Shown: piece after piece, positions 53,704 through 62,197 of the stretch | How positions within the stretch are numbered: position 1 is the stretch's first letter | Layout: each line of letters opens with the position of its first letter | Assembly: GCA_040879985.1 (NCBI GenBank) | Contig: JBBDJH010000016.1 | Location: 1 to 64,000, forward strand | DNA: 64,000 bases | DNA from: VRUE01 sp040879985 | GTDB taxonomy: Bacteria > Actinomycetota > Thermoleophilia > Solirubrobacterales > 70-9 | Direction: 5' to 3' | Notes under the pieces: model-generated | Database searches by the model: none | The model's input: the letters and a program-made list of their open reading frames with translations, nothing else | What the model was told of the DNA's origin: nothing | Translations under genes and position numbers: made by a program

Positions 53704-53746
53704 GTGGTCGAGGTTTGAACCGCTATGCGGGCCAAACCTCGACCAC
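53704..53746. repeat. CGAGGTTTG palindromic repeat, copy 2 (intact)
   Basis: Perfect 14-bp arms GTGGTCGAGGTTTG (53704-53717) and complement (53733-53746), with an inner CCGC-TAT-GCGG stem. It lies between the sugar transferase stop and asnB. Copy 1 is at 26822-26854. Confidence 0.85.
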
Positions 53747-53770
53747 GGGCCCGGCTGAGAGACTGCCGCC

Positions 53771-55636
53771 ATGTGCGGGATTTGTGGAATGGCGGTCGCC
53801 GGCCGCGATGCGGCGGCGGATTTGGAGGCCGTGCAGCGGATGAACGCGCGGCTCGCCCACCGCGGCCCCGACAGCGAGGGCGCTTTCCACGACGGCGGCG
53901 TCGCCCTGGCGATGCGGCGGCTCTCGATCATCGACCTCGAGCGCGGCGACCAGCCGATCTCGAGCGAGGACGGCGGCGTCACCGTCGTCCAGAACGGTGA
54001 GATCTACAACTACCGCGAGCTGCGCGCCGAGCTGGAGCGCGCCGGCCACCGCTTCCGAACCGCCTCGGACACCGAGGTGCTCGTCCACCTCTACGAGCAG
54101 CACGGCGAGGGCTTCGTCGAGCGCCTGCGGGGGATGTTCGCGATCGCCCTCTGGGACGCCCGCGAGCGGCGCCTGCTGCTCGCCCGCGACCGCTTCGGGA
54201 TCAAGCCGCTCTACTACCGGCTCGCCGGCGGGACGCTCTCCTTCGCCTCGGAGCTCAAGGCGCTGATCGAGCAGCCGGGCTTCTCGCGTGCGATCGACCC
54301 GCGCGCCGTCGCCGCCTTCCTCGCCTTCAACTCGATCCCGGCGCCGCTGACGATCTTCGCCGAGGCGCGCAAGCTGCCGCCGGGGACGCTGGCCCTCTGG
54401 CGCGACGGCGAGCTGACCCAGAGCCGCTACGCGCGCCCGGCGCCGGCCCCGGCGGGCGAGGTCAGGCGCCGCCCGGCCGGCGAGCTGGCGGAGCAGCTGC
54501 GCGAGACCCTGCGCGACTCGGTCCGCGCCCACCTCGTCGCCGACGTGCCGGTCGGCGTGCTGCTCTCCGGCGGGGTCGACTCGGCCGGGATCGTCGCCCT
54601 CGCCGCCGCCGAGCAGGCCGAGCCGGTGAAGACCTTCTCGGTCGGCTTCGAGGAGGCGAGCTTCGACGAGCTCGAGCGGGCCCGGCTGGTCGCCGGGCGT
54701 CACGGCACCGACCACCACGAGATCGTTCTGCGCCCCGACGCGGTCGAGCTCTTCCCGAAGCTGGTCGAGGCCTTCGACGAGCCCTTCGGCGACTCCTCGG
54801 CGCTGCCCACCTACCTCGTCTCCGAGCTGGCCGCGGGCGAGGTCAAGGTCGCCCTCTCGGGCGAGGGGGGCGACGAGCTCTTCGGCGGCTACTACACCTA
54901 CGTCGCCGACCTGCTCGCGGCCCGCGTCGGCCGCCTCGCCGCCCTGGCGGCGCCGCTGGCCGAGCTGCTGCCCAGCTCCGACGCCAAGGTCAGCCTCGAT
55001 TACAAAGCGAAGCGCTTCGCCCGCGGCGCCGGCCTGCCGCCGCTGGAGCGCCACCACGCCTGGAAGGAGATCTTCTCGCGGCAGACCCAGGCCGCGCTGC
55101 TCGGCGGGCGCGATCCCGGCTGGGACCCGGTCGACCTCTACCGCGAGCGCTACGCGGAGACCGCCGGGGCCGAGCCGCTGGCCCGCCTGCAGGACGTCGA
55201 CCTCGGCATCTACCTGGTCGACGACCTGCTGGTCAAGACCGACCGCTCGAGCATGGCCCACTCGCTGGAGCTGCGCGTCCCCTTCCTCGACAACGAGGTG
55301 GCGGCGATGGCGCTCGGGCTGGCGACGCCGCTGAAGGTCCGCGGCCTGGCCAAGAAGCGGCTGCTGCGCCGGGCGCTGGCACCGCTGCTGCCGGAGGAGA
55401 TCCTGCGCGCGCCGAAGCAGGGCTTCTCGATCCCGGTCGCCGCCTGGCTGCGCGGGCCGCTGCAGGGCTTCGCGCGCGAAACGCTCGCGGCCGAGACACT
55501 GGCTCGCCAGGGCTGGCTCGACCCGGCGACGGTCGCCGGCCTGCTCGACCGCCACTGCTCCGGCCGCGAGGACCTCAGCCGCCAGCTCTGGGGCCTGATC
55601 GCCTTCACGCTCTGGTTCGACAGGTACGCGAACTAG
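53771..55636 (+). CDS. asnB: Glutamine-hydrolysing asparagine synthetase
   Basis: 621 aa. 'MCGICGMAV' gives the N-terminal nucleophile Cys2. 'LAHRGPDSEGAF', 'LSIIDLERGDQPISSEDGG' and 'NGEIYNYRELRAELE' complete the glutaminase domain. The synthetase domain has the PP-loop 'VLLSGGVDSAGIVAL', 'ALSGEGGDELFGGYYTY' and 'DDLLVKTDRSSMAHSLELRVPFLDNEV'. Next to sugar-transferase and wecA genes it may be one of the amidotransferases that decorate envelope polymers instead of free Asp; both are possible. GAGACT precedes the ATG by 6 nt. Confidence 0.95.
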   Translation: MCGICGMAVAGRDAAADLEAVQRMNARLAHRGPDSEGAFHDGGVALAMRRLSIIDLERGDQPISSEDGGVTVVQNGEIYNYRELRAELERAGHRFRTASDTEVLVHLYEQHGEGFVERLRGMFAIALWDARERRLLLARDRFGIKPLYYRLAGGTLSFASELKALIEQPGFSRAIDPRAVAAFLAFNSIPAPLTIFAEARKLPPGTLALWRDGELTQSRYARPAPAPAGEVRRRPAGELAEQLRETLRDSVRAHLVADVPVGVLLSGGVDSAGIVALAAAEQAEPVKTFSVGFEEASFDELERARLVAGRHGTDHHEIVLRPDAVELFPKLVEAFDEPFGDSSALPTYLVSELAAGEVKVALSGEGGDELFGGYYTYVADLLAARVGRLAALAAPLAELLPSSDAKVSLDYKAKRFARGAGLPPLERHHAWKEIFSRQTQAALLGGRDPGWDPVDLYRERYAETAGAEPLARLQDVDLGIYLVDDLLVKTDRSSMAHSLELRVPFLDNEVAAMALGLATPLKVRGLAKKRLLRRALAPLLPEEILRAPKQGFSIPVAAWLRGPLQGFARETLAAETLARQGWLDPATVAGLLDRHCSGREDLSRQLWGLIAFTLWFDRYAN

Positions 55637-55639
55637 CCT
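55634..55639 (+). promoter_or_regulatory. TAGCCT -10-like box before wecA
   Basis: TAGCCT overlaps the asnB TAG stop and ends 6 nt before the wecA ATG. It may be a leaderless promoter, or chance, since read-through from asnB is possible. Confidence 0.35.
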
Positions 55640-55645
55640 GGGGCG

Positions 55646-56794
55646 ATGCCCGCGTCGGTCGAAGCCCTGTTCGCCTTCATCCTCGCCGGGGTGCTGGCGC
55701 TGCTGCTGGTGCCGCTGACCGACCGGGTCGCGCGGCGGATCGGCGCGATCGACCACCCCGACGACGAGCGCTCGCTGCACGCAGCGCCGACGCCGCGCCT
55801 GGGCGGGCTGGCGATCTTCGCCGCGGTCCTCGCCGCGGCGCTGATCTGGCTGCCCTGGGACGGCGAGACGCGGGCGATCCTGATCGGCGCGGCGCTGATC
55901 GTCGCGGTCGGCATGCTCGACGATGTCTACGAGCTCGGCGCCGCCGCGAAGCTGCTCGGCCAGATCGCCGCGGTGGTCGTCCCGGTCTCGGCCGGGGTCA
56001 CCGTGGACAGCTTCACGGTGCCCTTCCTCGGCCAGCTCAACCCCGGCGACGTCGAGCTGCTCGGCCTGCCCGGCGGCGGCGCGATCGACCTCGGCGACGT
56101 CGGCACGACGCTCGGCATCGTCGCGATGATCAACGTGATCAACCTGATCGACGGCGTCGACGGCCTCGCCGCCGGCGTCTGCCTGATCTCCGGCCTCGCC
56201 CTGGCCGTGATCGCGCTCTCGCTCGACCGCACCGCCGCCGGCATCCTCGCCGCGCTCACCGCCGGCGCCTCGCTCGGCTTCCTGCGCCACGGCTTCCCGC
56301 CGGCCAGCACCTTCATGGGCGACACCGGCTCCAATTTGCTCGGCTTCCTGCTCGGCGTGGTCGCCGTGCAGGGGGCGCTCAAGACCAACGCCGTGATCGC
56401 CCTCTTCCTGCCGCTGATCGTGCTCACCGTGCCGATCCTCGATACCGGTTTCGTCGTCGCCAAGCGGCTCAAATACGGCCGGCCGATCCACAAGGCCGAC
56501 CGCTGGCACTTCCACCACCGGATGGAGAACATCGGCTTCTCGCAGCGCCGCACGCTCGCCTACCTCTACGGCTGGACGACGGTGATGGCCGCCCTCGCCC
56601 TCGCCCTGCGCTTCGTCCCCTACAGCGACGACCGCGGCAACTTCGACCTGCTCTGGAGCGCCGTGATGGGCACCTTCGGGCTGCTCGCCATCGCCGCCAG
56701 CGTCTATCTCGTCTACGTGCTCGAGATCCTCAAGCTGCGCCGCTTCAGCCGCATCGACCCCGAGACGGGCGAGTTCGAGGCGCTCCAAGAATGA
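55646..56794 (+). CDS. wecA: Undecaprenyl-phosphate GlcNAc-1-phosphate transferase (WecA/MraY family)
   Basis: 382 aa with about ten TM helices. 'IDHPDDERSLHAAPTPRLGGLAIF', the 'VGMLDDVYELGAAAKLLGQ' Asp pair, 'NVINLIDGVDGLAAG' and 'STFMGDTGSNLLGFLLG' are the catalytic Mg and lipid-binding motifs, and 'KADRWHFHHRM' is the late His motif. It starts lipid-linked polymer synthesis (teichoic acid, arabinogalactan or similar linker). Its place just before atpI/atpB matches Rv1302 (rfe) in mycobacteria. Confidence 0.94.
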   Translation: MPASVEALFAFILAGVLALLLVPLTDRVARRIGAIDHPDDERSLHAAPTPRLGGLAIFAAVLAAALIWLPWDGETRAILIGAALIVAVGMLDDVYELGAAAKLLGQIAAVVVPVSAGVTVDSFTVPFLGQLNPGDVELLGLPGGGAIDLGDVGTTLGIVAMINVINLIDGVDGLAAGVCLISGLALAVIALSLDRTAAGILAALTAGASLGFLRHGFPPASTFMGDTGSNLLGFLLGVVAVQGALKTNAVIALFLPLIVLTVPILDTGFVVAKRLKYGRPIHKADRWHFHHRMENIGFSQRRTLAYLYGWTTVMAALALALRFVPYSDDRGNFDLLWSAVMGTFGLLAIAASVYLVYVLEILKLRRFSRIDPETGEFEALQE

Positions 56795-56807
56795 CTTTGT
56801 GCGAGGT

Positions 56808-56866
56808 TGTGACAAGCCTCACGAACTGGCTCTAGAAAGCGGATCGACGGCCCTTTCGGATATAGT
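56808..56866 (+). promoter_or_regulatory. Putative atp operon promoter with CRP-like site
   Basis: TGTGA-N6-TCACG at 56808-56823 fits a CRP-type site with one mismatch. TATAGT at 56861-56866 is a likely -10 box, about 36 nt upstream of the first gene. No clear -35 is seen. Position and match suggest cAMP-dependent control, unproven. Confidence 0.35.
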
Positions 56867-56902
56867 CGCGCGTCCGCCCGCTCGGATGAGACGGGCGACG
56901 TT

Positions 56903-57277
56903 ATGTCCCCTCCCAAGCATGTCGACCTCCTGGTGCTAGCCGCCGCCCTGGCCGTGTTCATAGTCGGAGGCCTGCCCATGCTCGGCTACGCGATCGCCGC
57001 CGGCGCCTGGCTGGCGCAGCGCGGCATCCAGGTCGTCGCCGGCCGCCGCATGACCGGCGAGCTCGCCGCCGGCAATCGCCAGCGGGCTATGGGGGTGGTC
57101 GCGGCGACCAGCCTCGGCCGCGTCTGGCTGATGATCACCGCCGCCCTACTGGCCGGCCTGGCCGAGCGCGAGGCCGGCCTCGCCGCGGCGCTGCTGCTCG
57201 TCGTCCTCTTCACCGTCTCCCTCGCCGCGGCCGGGATCGCCCAGCTCTTCGAGCCCGAAGGGGAGGGGGCCCGGTGA
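56903..57277 (+). CDS. AtpI-like membrane protein of the ATP synthase operon
   Basis: 124 aa, four predicted TM helices: about 10-26, 27-45, 71-88 and 90-110. It occupies the atpI position directly upstream of atpB, as Rv1303 does. Sequence similarity to classical AtpI is weak. AtpI-type proteins help assemble the c-ring or import ions, and that function is inferred from position. The stop overlaps the atpB GTG start. Confidence 0.75.
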   Translation: MSPPKHVDLLVLAAALAVFIVGGLPMLGYAIAAGAWLAQRGIQVVAGRRMTGELAAGNRQRAMGVVAATSLGRVWLMITAALLAGLAEREAGLAAALLLVVLFTVSLAAAGIAQLFEPEGEGAR

Positions 57278-58209
57278 GCGAGGCGAGCGGCGCGAAGAGG
57301 TTGAGCACCAAGGCCAAGGTGTTGATCGGGATCGGCGCCTACTTTGCGCTCGCCATCCTGGCGCTGCTGGTCTTCGGCAGCTCCGGCAGGGACGAGGCAT
57401 TCCAGCCGCAGAACGAGTTCAAGCTCGAGGCCTGGGTCCCGCTCGAGATCGCCGGGATAGATCTCAGCATCAACAAGGCGGTTCTCTACCTCGGCCTGGC
57501 CAGCGCCCTGACGATCTTCACGATGTCCTGGATCGCCCGCCGCATGGAGGAGAAGCCGAACCGGGTGCAGACGATGGTCGAGGTCGCCTATGACCTGACC
57601 AAGAACAACATCACCGGCGGCAACCTCGACCCGAAGACCGCGGCGCGCTGGTTCCCCTTCCTCGCCGCGCTCTTCTTCTTTATCTGGTTCTCCAACATGA
57701 TCGGCTTCCTGCCGCTGCCGATCAACACCGAGCACCCGGTCAACATCTTCGGGGTCGAAGTGCCGGCCCTGGCGCTCTACGCGGCGACCGCGAACCTCTC
57801 GATCCCGCTCGTCCTCACCCTGGTCGTCTGGGTCGCCTACCACGTCGAAGGCGTGCGGGCGCAGGGCTTCGGCGGCTACCTGGCGAGCTGGCTGCCGCCG
57901 GGCCTCGAGGACATGAGCCCGATCGGCAAGGCGTTCATCTTCACGATCGAGGCGATTTCCCACTTCGCCCGGTTGATCTCGCTCTCCGTGCGTCTCTTCG
58001 CCAACATGCTGGCCGGCCACCTGCTGCTGCTCTTCATGGGCGGTGGGCTGGCGATCCTGCTGGGCATCGCGGCGCTCGGCGTGCTCACCTTCCCGCTCGG
58101 CTTCTTCTTCTTCGTGCTGGAGGTCGGGCTGATCGCCACGCTGCAGGCGTTTATCTTCTCGACCCTGACCGCGATCTACATCGGCGGAGCCGTCTCCGCC
58201 AGCCACTAA
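57274..58209 (+). CDS. atpB: F1Fo ATP synthase subunit a
   Basis: 311 aa, GTG start overlapping the previous stop. 'WFPFLAALFFFIWFSNMIGFLPLP' and 'ISLSVRLFANMLAGHLLLLFMGGG' define the a subunit; the essential stator Arg is in 'SVRLFANMLAGH'. The N-terminal 30 residues include one extra helix. It forms the proton half-channels beside the c-ring. Confidence 0.96.
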   Translation: MSEASGAKRLSTKAKVLIGIGAYFALAILALLVFGSSGRDEAFQPQNEFKLEAWVPLEIAGIDLSINKAVLYLGLASALTIFTMSWIARRMEEKPNRVQTMVEVAYDLTKNNITGGNLDPKTAARWFPFLAALFFFIWFSNMIGFLPLPINTEHPVNIFGVEVPALALYAATANLSIPLVLTLVVWVAYHVEGVRAQGFGGYLASWLPPGLEDMSPIGKAFIFTIEAISHFARLISLSVRLFANMLAGHLLLLFMGGGLAILLGIAALGVLTFPLGFFFFVLEVGLIATLQAFIFSTLTAIYIGGAVSASH

Positions 58210-58227
58210 CCAAAGGAGTCAAACTCG

Positions 58228-58497
58228 ATGGATCCCACGTTGCTACCGATTGCCGAGGTCACCGACGAAGGCGTGACCGACGCCGGCAAGGCGATCGCCC
58301 TCGGCGTCGGCGCCGGACTAGGCTCGATCGGTGCCGGCATCGGCATCGGCATCATCTTCGGCAAGGAGATCGAGTCGGTCGCCCGCCAGCCGGAGATGAA
58401 AGACGAGCTGCAGAGCATCCGCTGGCTCGGCTTCGCGCTGACCGAGGCGGTCGCCTTCTACACCTTCATCTTCGGCCTGATCGCCTTCTTCCTCTAG
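58228..58497 (+). CDS. atpE: F1Fo ATP synthase subunit c
   Basis: 89 aa, AAAGGAG before the ATG. Two-helix hairpin: 'GVGAGLGSIGAGIGIGIIFGKEIESVARQPE' then 'GFALTEAVAFYTFIFGLIAFFL'. E73 is the ion-carrying Glu. The sodium-type Gln/Ser/Thr signature is absent, so protons are the likely coupling ion. About 15 extra residues precede helix 1. Confidence 0.97.
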   Translation: MDPTLLPIAEVTDEGVTDAGKAIALGVGAGLGSIGAGIGIGIIFGKEIESVARQPEMKDELQSIRWLGFALTEAVAFYTFIFGLIAFFL

Positions 58498-58506
58498 GCC
58501 GATCGA

Positions 58507-59097
58507 GTGGACCCGACCGCTGTCGACATAGTGGGCACCATCGCCCTCGCCGCTGAGACGGCGCCCGGAGCGGAAGAAGGCGGCAGCTTCCTGGTCACGC
58601 CGGGCCTCGGCCTGATGATCTGGACGCTGGTCCTCTTCCTGTTCACGATGTGGGTGCTCAGCAAGCTCGCCTTCCCGCGGATCCAGGAGGCGCTCGACCG
58701 CCGCGCGAAGACGATCGCCGAGTCGATCGAGGCCGCCGAACGGCAGCGCCGCGAGTCCGACGAGCTGCTCGAGGAGTACCGCGGCCGCCTGGCCGAGGCC
58801 CGCGAGCAGGCCGACGACATCATGTCCCGCGCCCGCAAGGCGGCGGAGACCGCGGAAGCCGAGGCGACCACGTCCGGCAAGGAGAAACGCGACGAGCTGG
58901 TCGCGGCGGCGAAGCGCGACATCGAGGCCGAGACGCGGCGCTCGCTGGAGCAGATCCGCAAGGAGGTCGCCGACCTGACCGTGCTGGCGACCGAGAAGGT
59001 CACCCGCAAGACGCTGAGCGCCGACGACCAGCGCCGCCTGGTCGAGGAGGCGCTGGGCGAGGTCGACTTCAGCAGGCTCTCGAAGGCGGAGGGCTAG
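58507..59097 (+). CDS. atpF: F1Fo ATP synthase subunit b
   Basis: 196 aa, GTG start. TM helix about residues 33-57 ('TPGLGLMIWTLVLFLFTMWVLSKL'), then a long charged coiled coil ('RRAKTIAESIEAAERQRRESDELLEEYRGRLAEAREQADDIM') forming the peripheral stalk. The C-terminal region (KEVADLTVLATEKVTRKTL) binds delta. A ~30-aa N-terminal extension precedes the helix. Its stop overlaps the atpH start. Confidence 0.95.
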   Translation: MDPTAVDIVGTIALAAETAPGAEEGGSFLVTPGLGLMIWTLVLFLFTMWVLSKLAFPRIQEALDRRAKTIAESIEAAERQRRESDELLEEYRGRLAEAREQADDIMSRARKAAETAEAEATTSGKEKRDELVAAAKRDIEAETRRSLEQIRKEVADLTVLATEKVTRKTLSADDQRRLVEEALGEVDFSRLSKAEG

Positions 59098-59630
59098 TGC
59101 AGGACCCGGCTCGCGTATACGCCGAGGCCCTCTTCGACGTGGCCAAGGCGAAGGGCAGTCTCGACCCGGTCGGCGCGGGGCTGGGCGAGTTCGCCGCGGC
59201 GCTCGACGCCGGGCGCGAGCTGCAGGTCTTCTTCTTCAGCCCGCACTTCTCCTCGGCCGAGAAGGTCGAGGGGCTGGGCAGGGCGCTCGACGGCGCCGAG
59301 CCCGAGCTGGTCAACTTCCTCGAGTTGCTGATCGAGAAGGGGCGGATGACGGAGCTGTTCCGCATCCGCCGCGAGTTCGATGTGATCTGGAAGCGGGAGC
59401 GGCGGCAGATCGACGTCACCGTGACCAGCGCGGCCGAGCTCGATCCGGCCGTGGTCGAGAAGATCGGCGAGGAGATCGAGCGGCAGACCGGCCAGGAGGT
59501 CGATCTGGCCAGCCGGGTCGACGAGGAGATCCTCGGCGGCATCGTCTTGCAGGTAGGCAACATGGTGCTCGACGCGAGCATCCGCAGTCGCTTGGAGAAA
59601 CTTCGAAAGAGCGTCGCCCAGGCGGCGTAA
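59097..59630 (+). CDS. atpH: F1Fo ATP synthase subunit delta
   Basis: 177 aa, GTG start sharing a base with the atpF stop. 'RVYAEALFDVAKAKGSLDPVGAGLGEFAAAL' is the N-terminal helical bundle that binds the alpha N-termini; 'IDVTVTSAAELDPAVVEKIGEEIERQTGQEVDLASRVDEEILGGIVLQVGNMVLDASIRSRLEKL' order is the canonical C-terminal half. It links the b dimer to F1. Confidence 0.95.
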   Translation: MQDPARVYAEALFDVAKAKGSLDPVGAGLGEFAAALDAGRELQVFFFSPHFSSAEKVEGLGRALDGAEPELVNFLELLIEKGRMTELFRIRREFDVIWKRERRQIDVTVTSAAELDPAVVEKIGEEIERQTGQEVDLASRVDEEILGGIVLQVGNMVLDASIRSRLEKLRKSVAQAA

Positions 59631-59649
59631 GGAGGCATAGAGCACCCCT

Positions 59650-61239
59650 ATGGAGATCAAGCCCGACGAGATCGCATCGATCCTGCGCGAGAGGATCGAG
59701 GGACTGGACACCGGCAGCGCCGACCTTTCCGAGGTCGGCACCGTGCTCTCGGTGGCCGACGGCATCGCCCGCATCCACGGCCTCGACAACTGCATGGCGC
59801 TGGAGATGCTCGAGCTGCCGCACGGCGTCACCGGCCTCGCCCTCAACCTCGAGGAGGACAACGTCGGCGCCGTCCTCTTCGGCGAGTGGGACAGGGTGGT
59901 CGAGGGCGACACCGTGAAGCGCACCGGCCACCTGCTGCGGATCCCCGTCGGCGAGCAGCTGCTCGGCCGCCTGGTCGACCCGCTCGGCCGTCCGCTCGAC
60001 GACAAGGGCGAGGTGGCGACGACGCAGACCCGCCCGGCCGAGTTCAAAGCGCCCGGCGTGGTCGAGCGCCAGCCGGTGACCGAACCGGTCCAGACCGGGC
60101 TGATGTCGATCGACGGGATGATCCCGGTCGGCCGCGGCCAGCGAGAGCTGATCATCGGCGACCGCCAGACCGGCAAGACGGCGATCGCGATCGACACGAT
60201 CATCAACAACCGCGACAAGGACATGGTCTGCATCTACGTCGCGATCGGCCAGCGGATGTCGACGGTCGTCCAGCTCAAGGAGGTGCTGGAGGAAAACGGC
60301 GCGATGGAGAACACGATCATCGTCGCCGCCCCCGCCGACGAGGCGGCGCCGATCAAGTTCATCGCCCCCTACGCGGGCTGCGCGATGGGCGAGCACTTCC
60401 TCTACGAAGGCAAAGCCGCCCTCTGCGTCTACGACGACCTGACCAAACACGCCTACGCCTACCGCCAGATGTCGCTGCTGCTGCGCCGCCCGCCGGGTCG
60501 GGAGGCATACCCCGGCGACGTCTTCTACCTGCACTCGCGGCTGCTCGAGCGGGCGGTGAAACTGAGCGACGAGCTCGGCGGCGGCTCGCTGACGGCGCTG
60601 CCGATAATTGAGACCCAGGCCAGCGACGTCTCGGCCTACATTCCGACCAACGTGATCTCGATCACCGACGGCCAGATATTCCTCGAGTCCGACCTGTTCA
60701 ACTCGGGCGTGCGGCCGGCGATCAACGTCGGCATCTCGGTGTCGCGGGTGGGCGGCAACGCGCAGACCAAGGCGATGAAGAAGGTCGCCGGCAAACTGCG
60801 CCTCGACCTCTCCCAGTTCCGCGACCTCGAGGCCTTCGCCCAGTTCGGCTCCGAGCTCGACCCGGAGACGCAGAAGACGCTCAACCGCGGTGAACGGCTG
60901 GTCGAGATGCTCAAACAGAAGGAGCGCGAGCCGCTCGAGATGGCCGACCAGGTGGCGGCGATCTACTCCGGCACCGGCGGCTTCCTCGACCGGGTCAAGA
61001 CCGAGCGCGTCGGCGAGTTCCTGCGCGACCTGAAGATCCGCCTGCACTCGGAGAAGTCCGATCTGCTCGGCCGGATCGCCGAGAGCGGCAAGCTCGAGGA
61101 GGCCGACGAGGAGGAGCTGGGCGCGGCGATCCGCGAGTTCGTCGACGACTTCGGCCCCGACTTCGACGAGCACGGCGACCCGCTCGAGGCCGGCGAGTCG
61201 GACCGGGTCAAGTCCCAGAAGGAGCCCGCAACCGCCTAA
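59650..61239 (+). CDS. atpA: F1Fo ATP synthase subunit alpha
   Basis: 529 aa. The non-catalytic nucleotide site has the P-loop 'GDRQTGKTAIAIDTI'. 'LPIIETQASDVSAYIPTNVISITDGQIFLESDLFNSGVRPAINVGISVSRVGG' contains the alpha/beta signature and the Arg finger. The C-terminal tail (EHGDPLEAGESDRVKSQKEP) is about 25 residues longer than in E. coli and highly charged, as in mycobacterial alpha, where the tail helps suppress ATP hydrolysis. AGGAGG precedes the ATG by about 14 nt. The stop overlaps the atpG ATG. Confidence 0.97.
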   Translation: MEIKPDEIASILRERIEGLDTGSADLSEVGTVLSVADGIARIHGLDNCMALEMLELPHGVTGLALNLEEDNVGAVLFGEWDRVVEGDTVKRTGHLLRIPVGEQLLGRLVDPLGRPLDDKGEVATTQTRPAEFKAPGVVERQPVTEPVQTGLMSIDGMIPVGRGQRELIIGDRQTGKTAIAIDTIINNRDKDMVCIYVAIGQRMSTVVQLKEVLEENGAMENTIIVAAPADEAAPIKFIAPYAGCAMGEHFLYEGKAALCVYDDLTKHAYAYRQMSLLLRRPPGREAYPGDVFYLHSRLLERAVKLSDELGGGSLTALPIIETQASDVSAYIPTNVISITDGQIFLESDLFNSGVRPAINVGISVSRVGGNAQTKAMKKVAGKLRLDLSQFRDLEAFAQFGSELDPETQKTLNRGERLVEMLKQKEREPLEMADQVAAIYSGTGGFLDRVKTERVGEFLRDLKIRLHSEKSDLLGRIAESGKLEEADEEELGAAIREFVDDFGPDFDEHGDPLEAGESDRVKSQKEPATA

Positions 61240-62159
61240 TGGCCTCGCAGAAGGACGTCAAGAGCCGCATCGCGTCGATCAAGAACATCAACAAGATCAC
61301 GCGGGCGATGGAGATGGTCGCGGCGGCGCGGCTGCGCCGGGCCGAGCAGCGGATCGCGGACCTGCGGCCCTACGCGCAGGGGATGCGCAAGCTGACCCGG
61401 CGGGCCGCCGAGCAGGCCGGCGCGATCCCGCGCGTGCCGGTCCTGGTCGAGCGCGAGCAGGTCAAGCGGGTCGGCGTGGTGCTGATCACCGGCGACCGCG
61501 GCCTGGCCGGCGCCTTCAACACCAACGTGATCCGCGACGGGCTGCGGCTGCGCGACGAGCTGCGCGGCGAGGGGGCCGAGACGGCCTTCTCCGCCGTCGG
61601 CCGCAAGGGTGTCTCGGCGCTGACCTTCCGCAAGCAGGACGTGCGCAGCTCCTACACCGGCTTCACCGACCGCCCCGGCTTCGCCAACGCGCGCGAGATC
61701 GGCGAGGAGCTGACCGCGCGCTACGTCGACGAGGAGCTCGACCGGGTCGAGCTGGTCTACAACCGCTACGTCTCGCCGCTGACCCAGCACGTCTGGCGGC
61801 AGACGCTGCTGCCGCTGCAGCAGGCCGACGTGATCGGCGCCGGGGTCGAGGAGGAGGAAGCCGACGCCGAGGAGACCGAGATCGAGAAGGCCCACAGCCG
61901 GGCGCTGTGGGAGTACGAGCCCGAGGCGGAGGAACTGCTGGCCCAACTTATCCCGGAGTACGTGAACATCTCGGTCTACCGGGCGCTGCTCGAGTCCGCG
62001 GCCTCGGAGCTGGGGGCGCGGATGACCGCGATGCGCAACGCCGCCGAGAACGCGGAGACGATGATGGACGACCTTACCCTGGAGATGAACCGGGCAAGGC
62101 AGGCCGAGATCACGCAGGAGATCCTCGAGGTAGTCGCCGGCGCCGAGGCGCTCGGCTAG
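61239..62159 (+). CDS. atpG: F1Fo ATP synthase subunit gamma
   Basis: 306 aa. 'SRIASIKNINKITRAMEMVAAARLRRAEQRI' is the N-terminal coiled helix, 'VLITGDRGLAGAFNTNVIR' the Rossmann-like core, and 'LLESAASELGARMTAMRNAAENAETMMDDLTLEMNRARQAEITQEILEVVAGAEAL' pattern the C-terminal helix. An acidic insert (GVEEEEADAEETEIEKAH) near residue 210 lengthens it compared with E. coli. Confidence 0.96.
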   Translation: MASQKDVKSRIASIKNINKITRAMEMVAAARLRRAEQRIADLRPYAQGMRKLTRRAAEQAGAIPRVPVLVEREQVKRVGVVLITGDRGLAGAFNTNVIRDGLRLRDELRGEGAETAFSAVGRKGVSALTFRKQDVRSSYTGFTDRPGFANAREIGEELTARYVDEELDRVELVYNRYVSPLTQHVWRQTLLPLQQADVIGAGVEEEEADAEETEIEKAHSRALWEYEPEAEELLAQLIPEYVNISVYRALLESAASELGARMTAMRNAAENAETMMDDLTLEMNRARQAEITQEILEVVAGAEALG

Positions 62160-62197
62160 GTACCGGCAAACTTCACCAGAGACGAGAAAAGGAACCA

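Noticed and set aside
53723..56815. Antisense open frame of about 1030 codons over asnB and wecA
   Set aside because: Same cause: it mirrors two well-supported genes and shows no domain, signal or ribosome-binding site.
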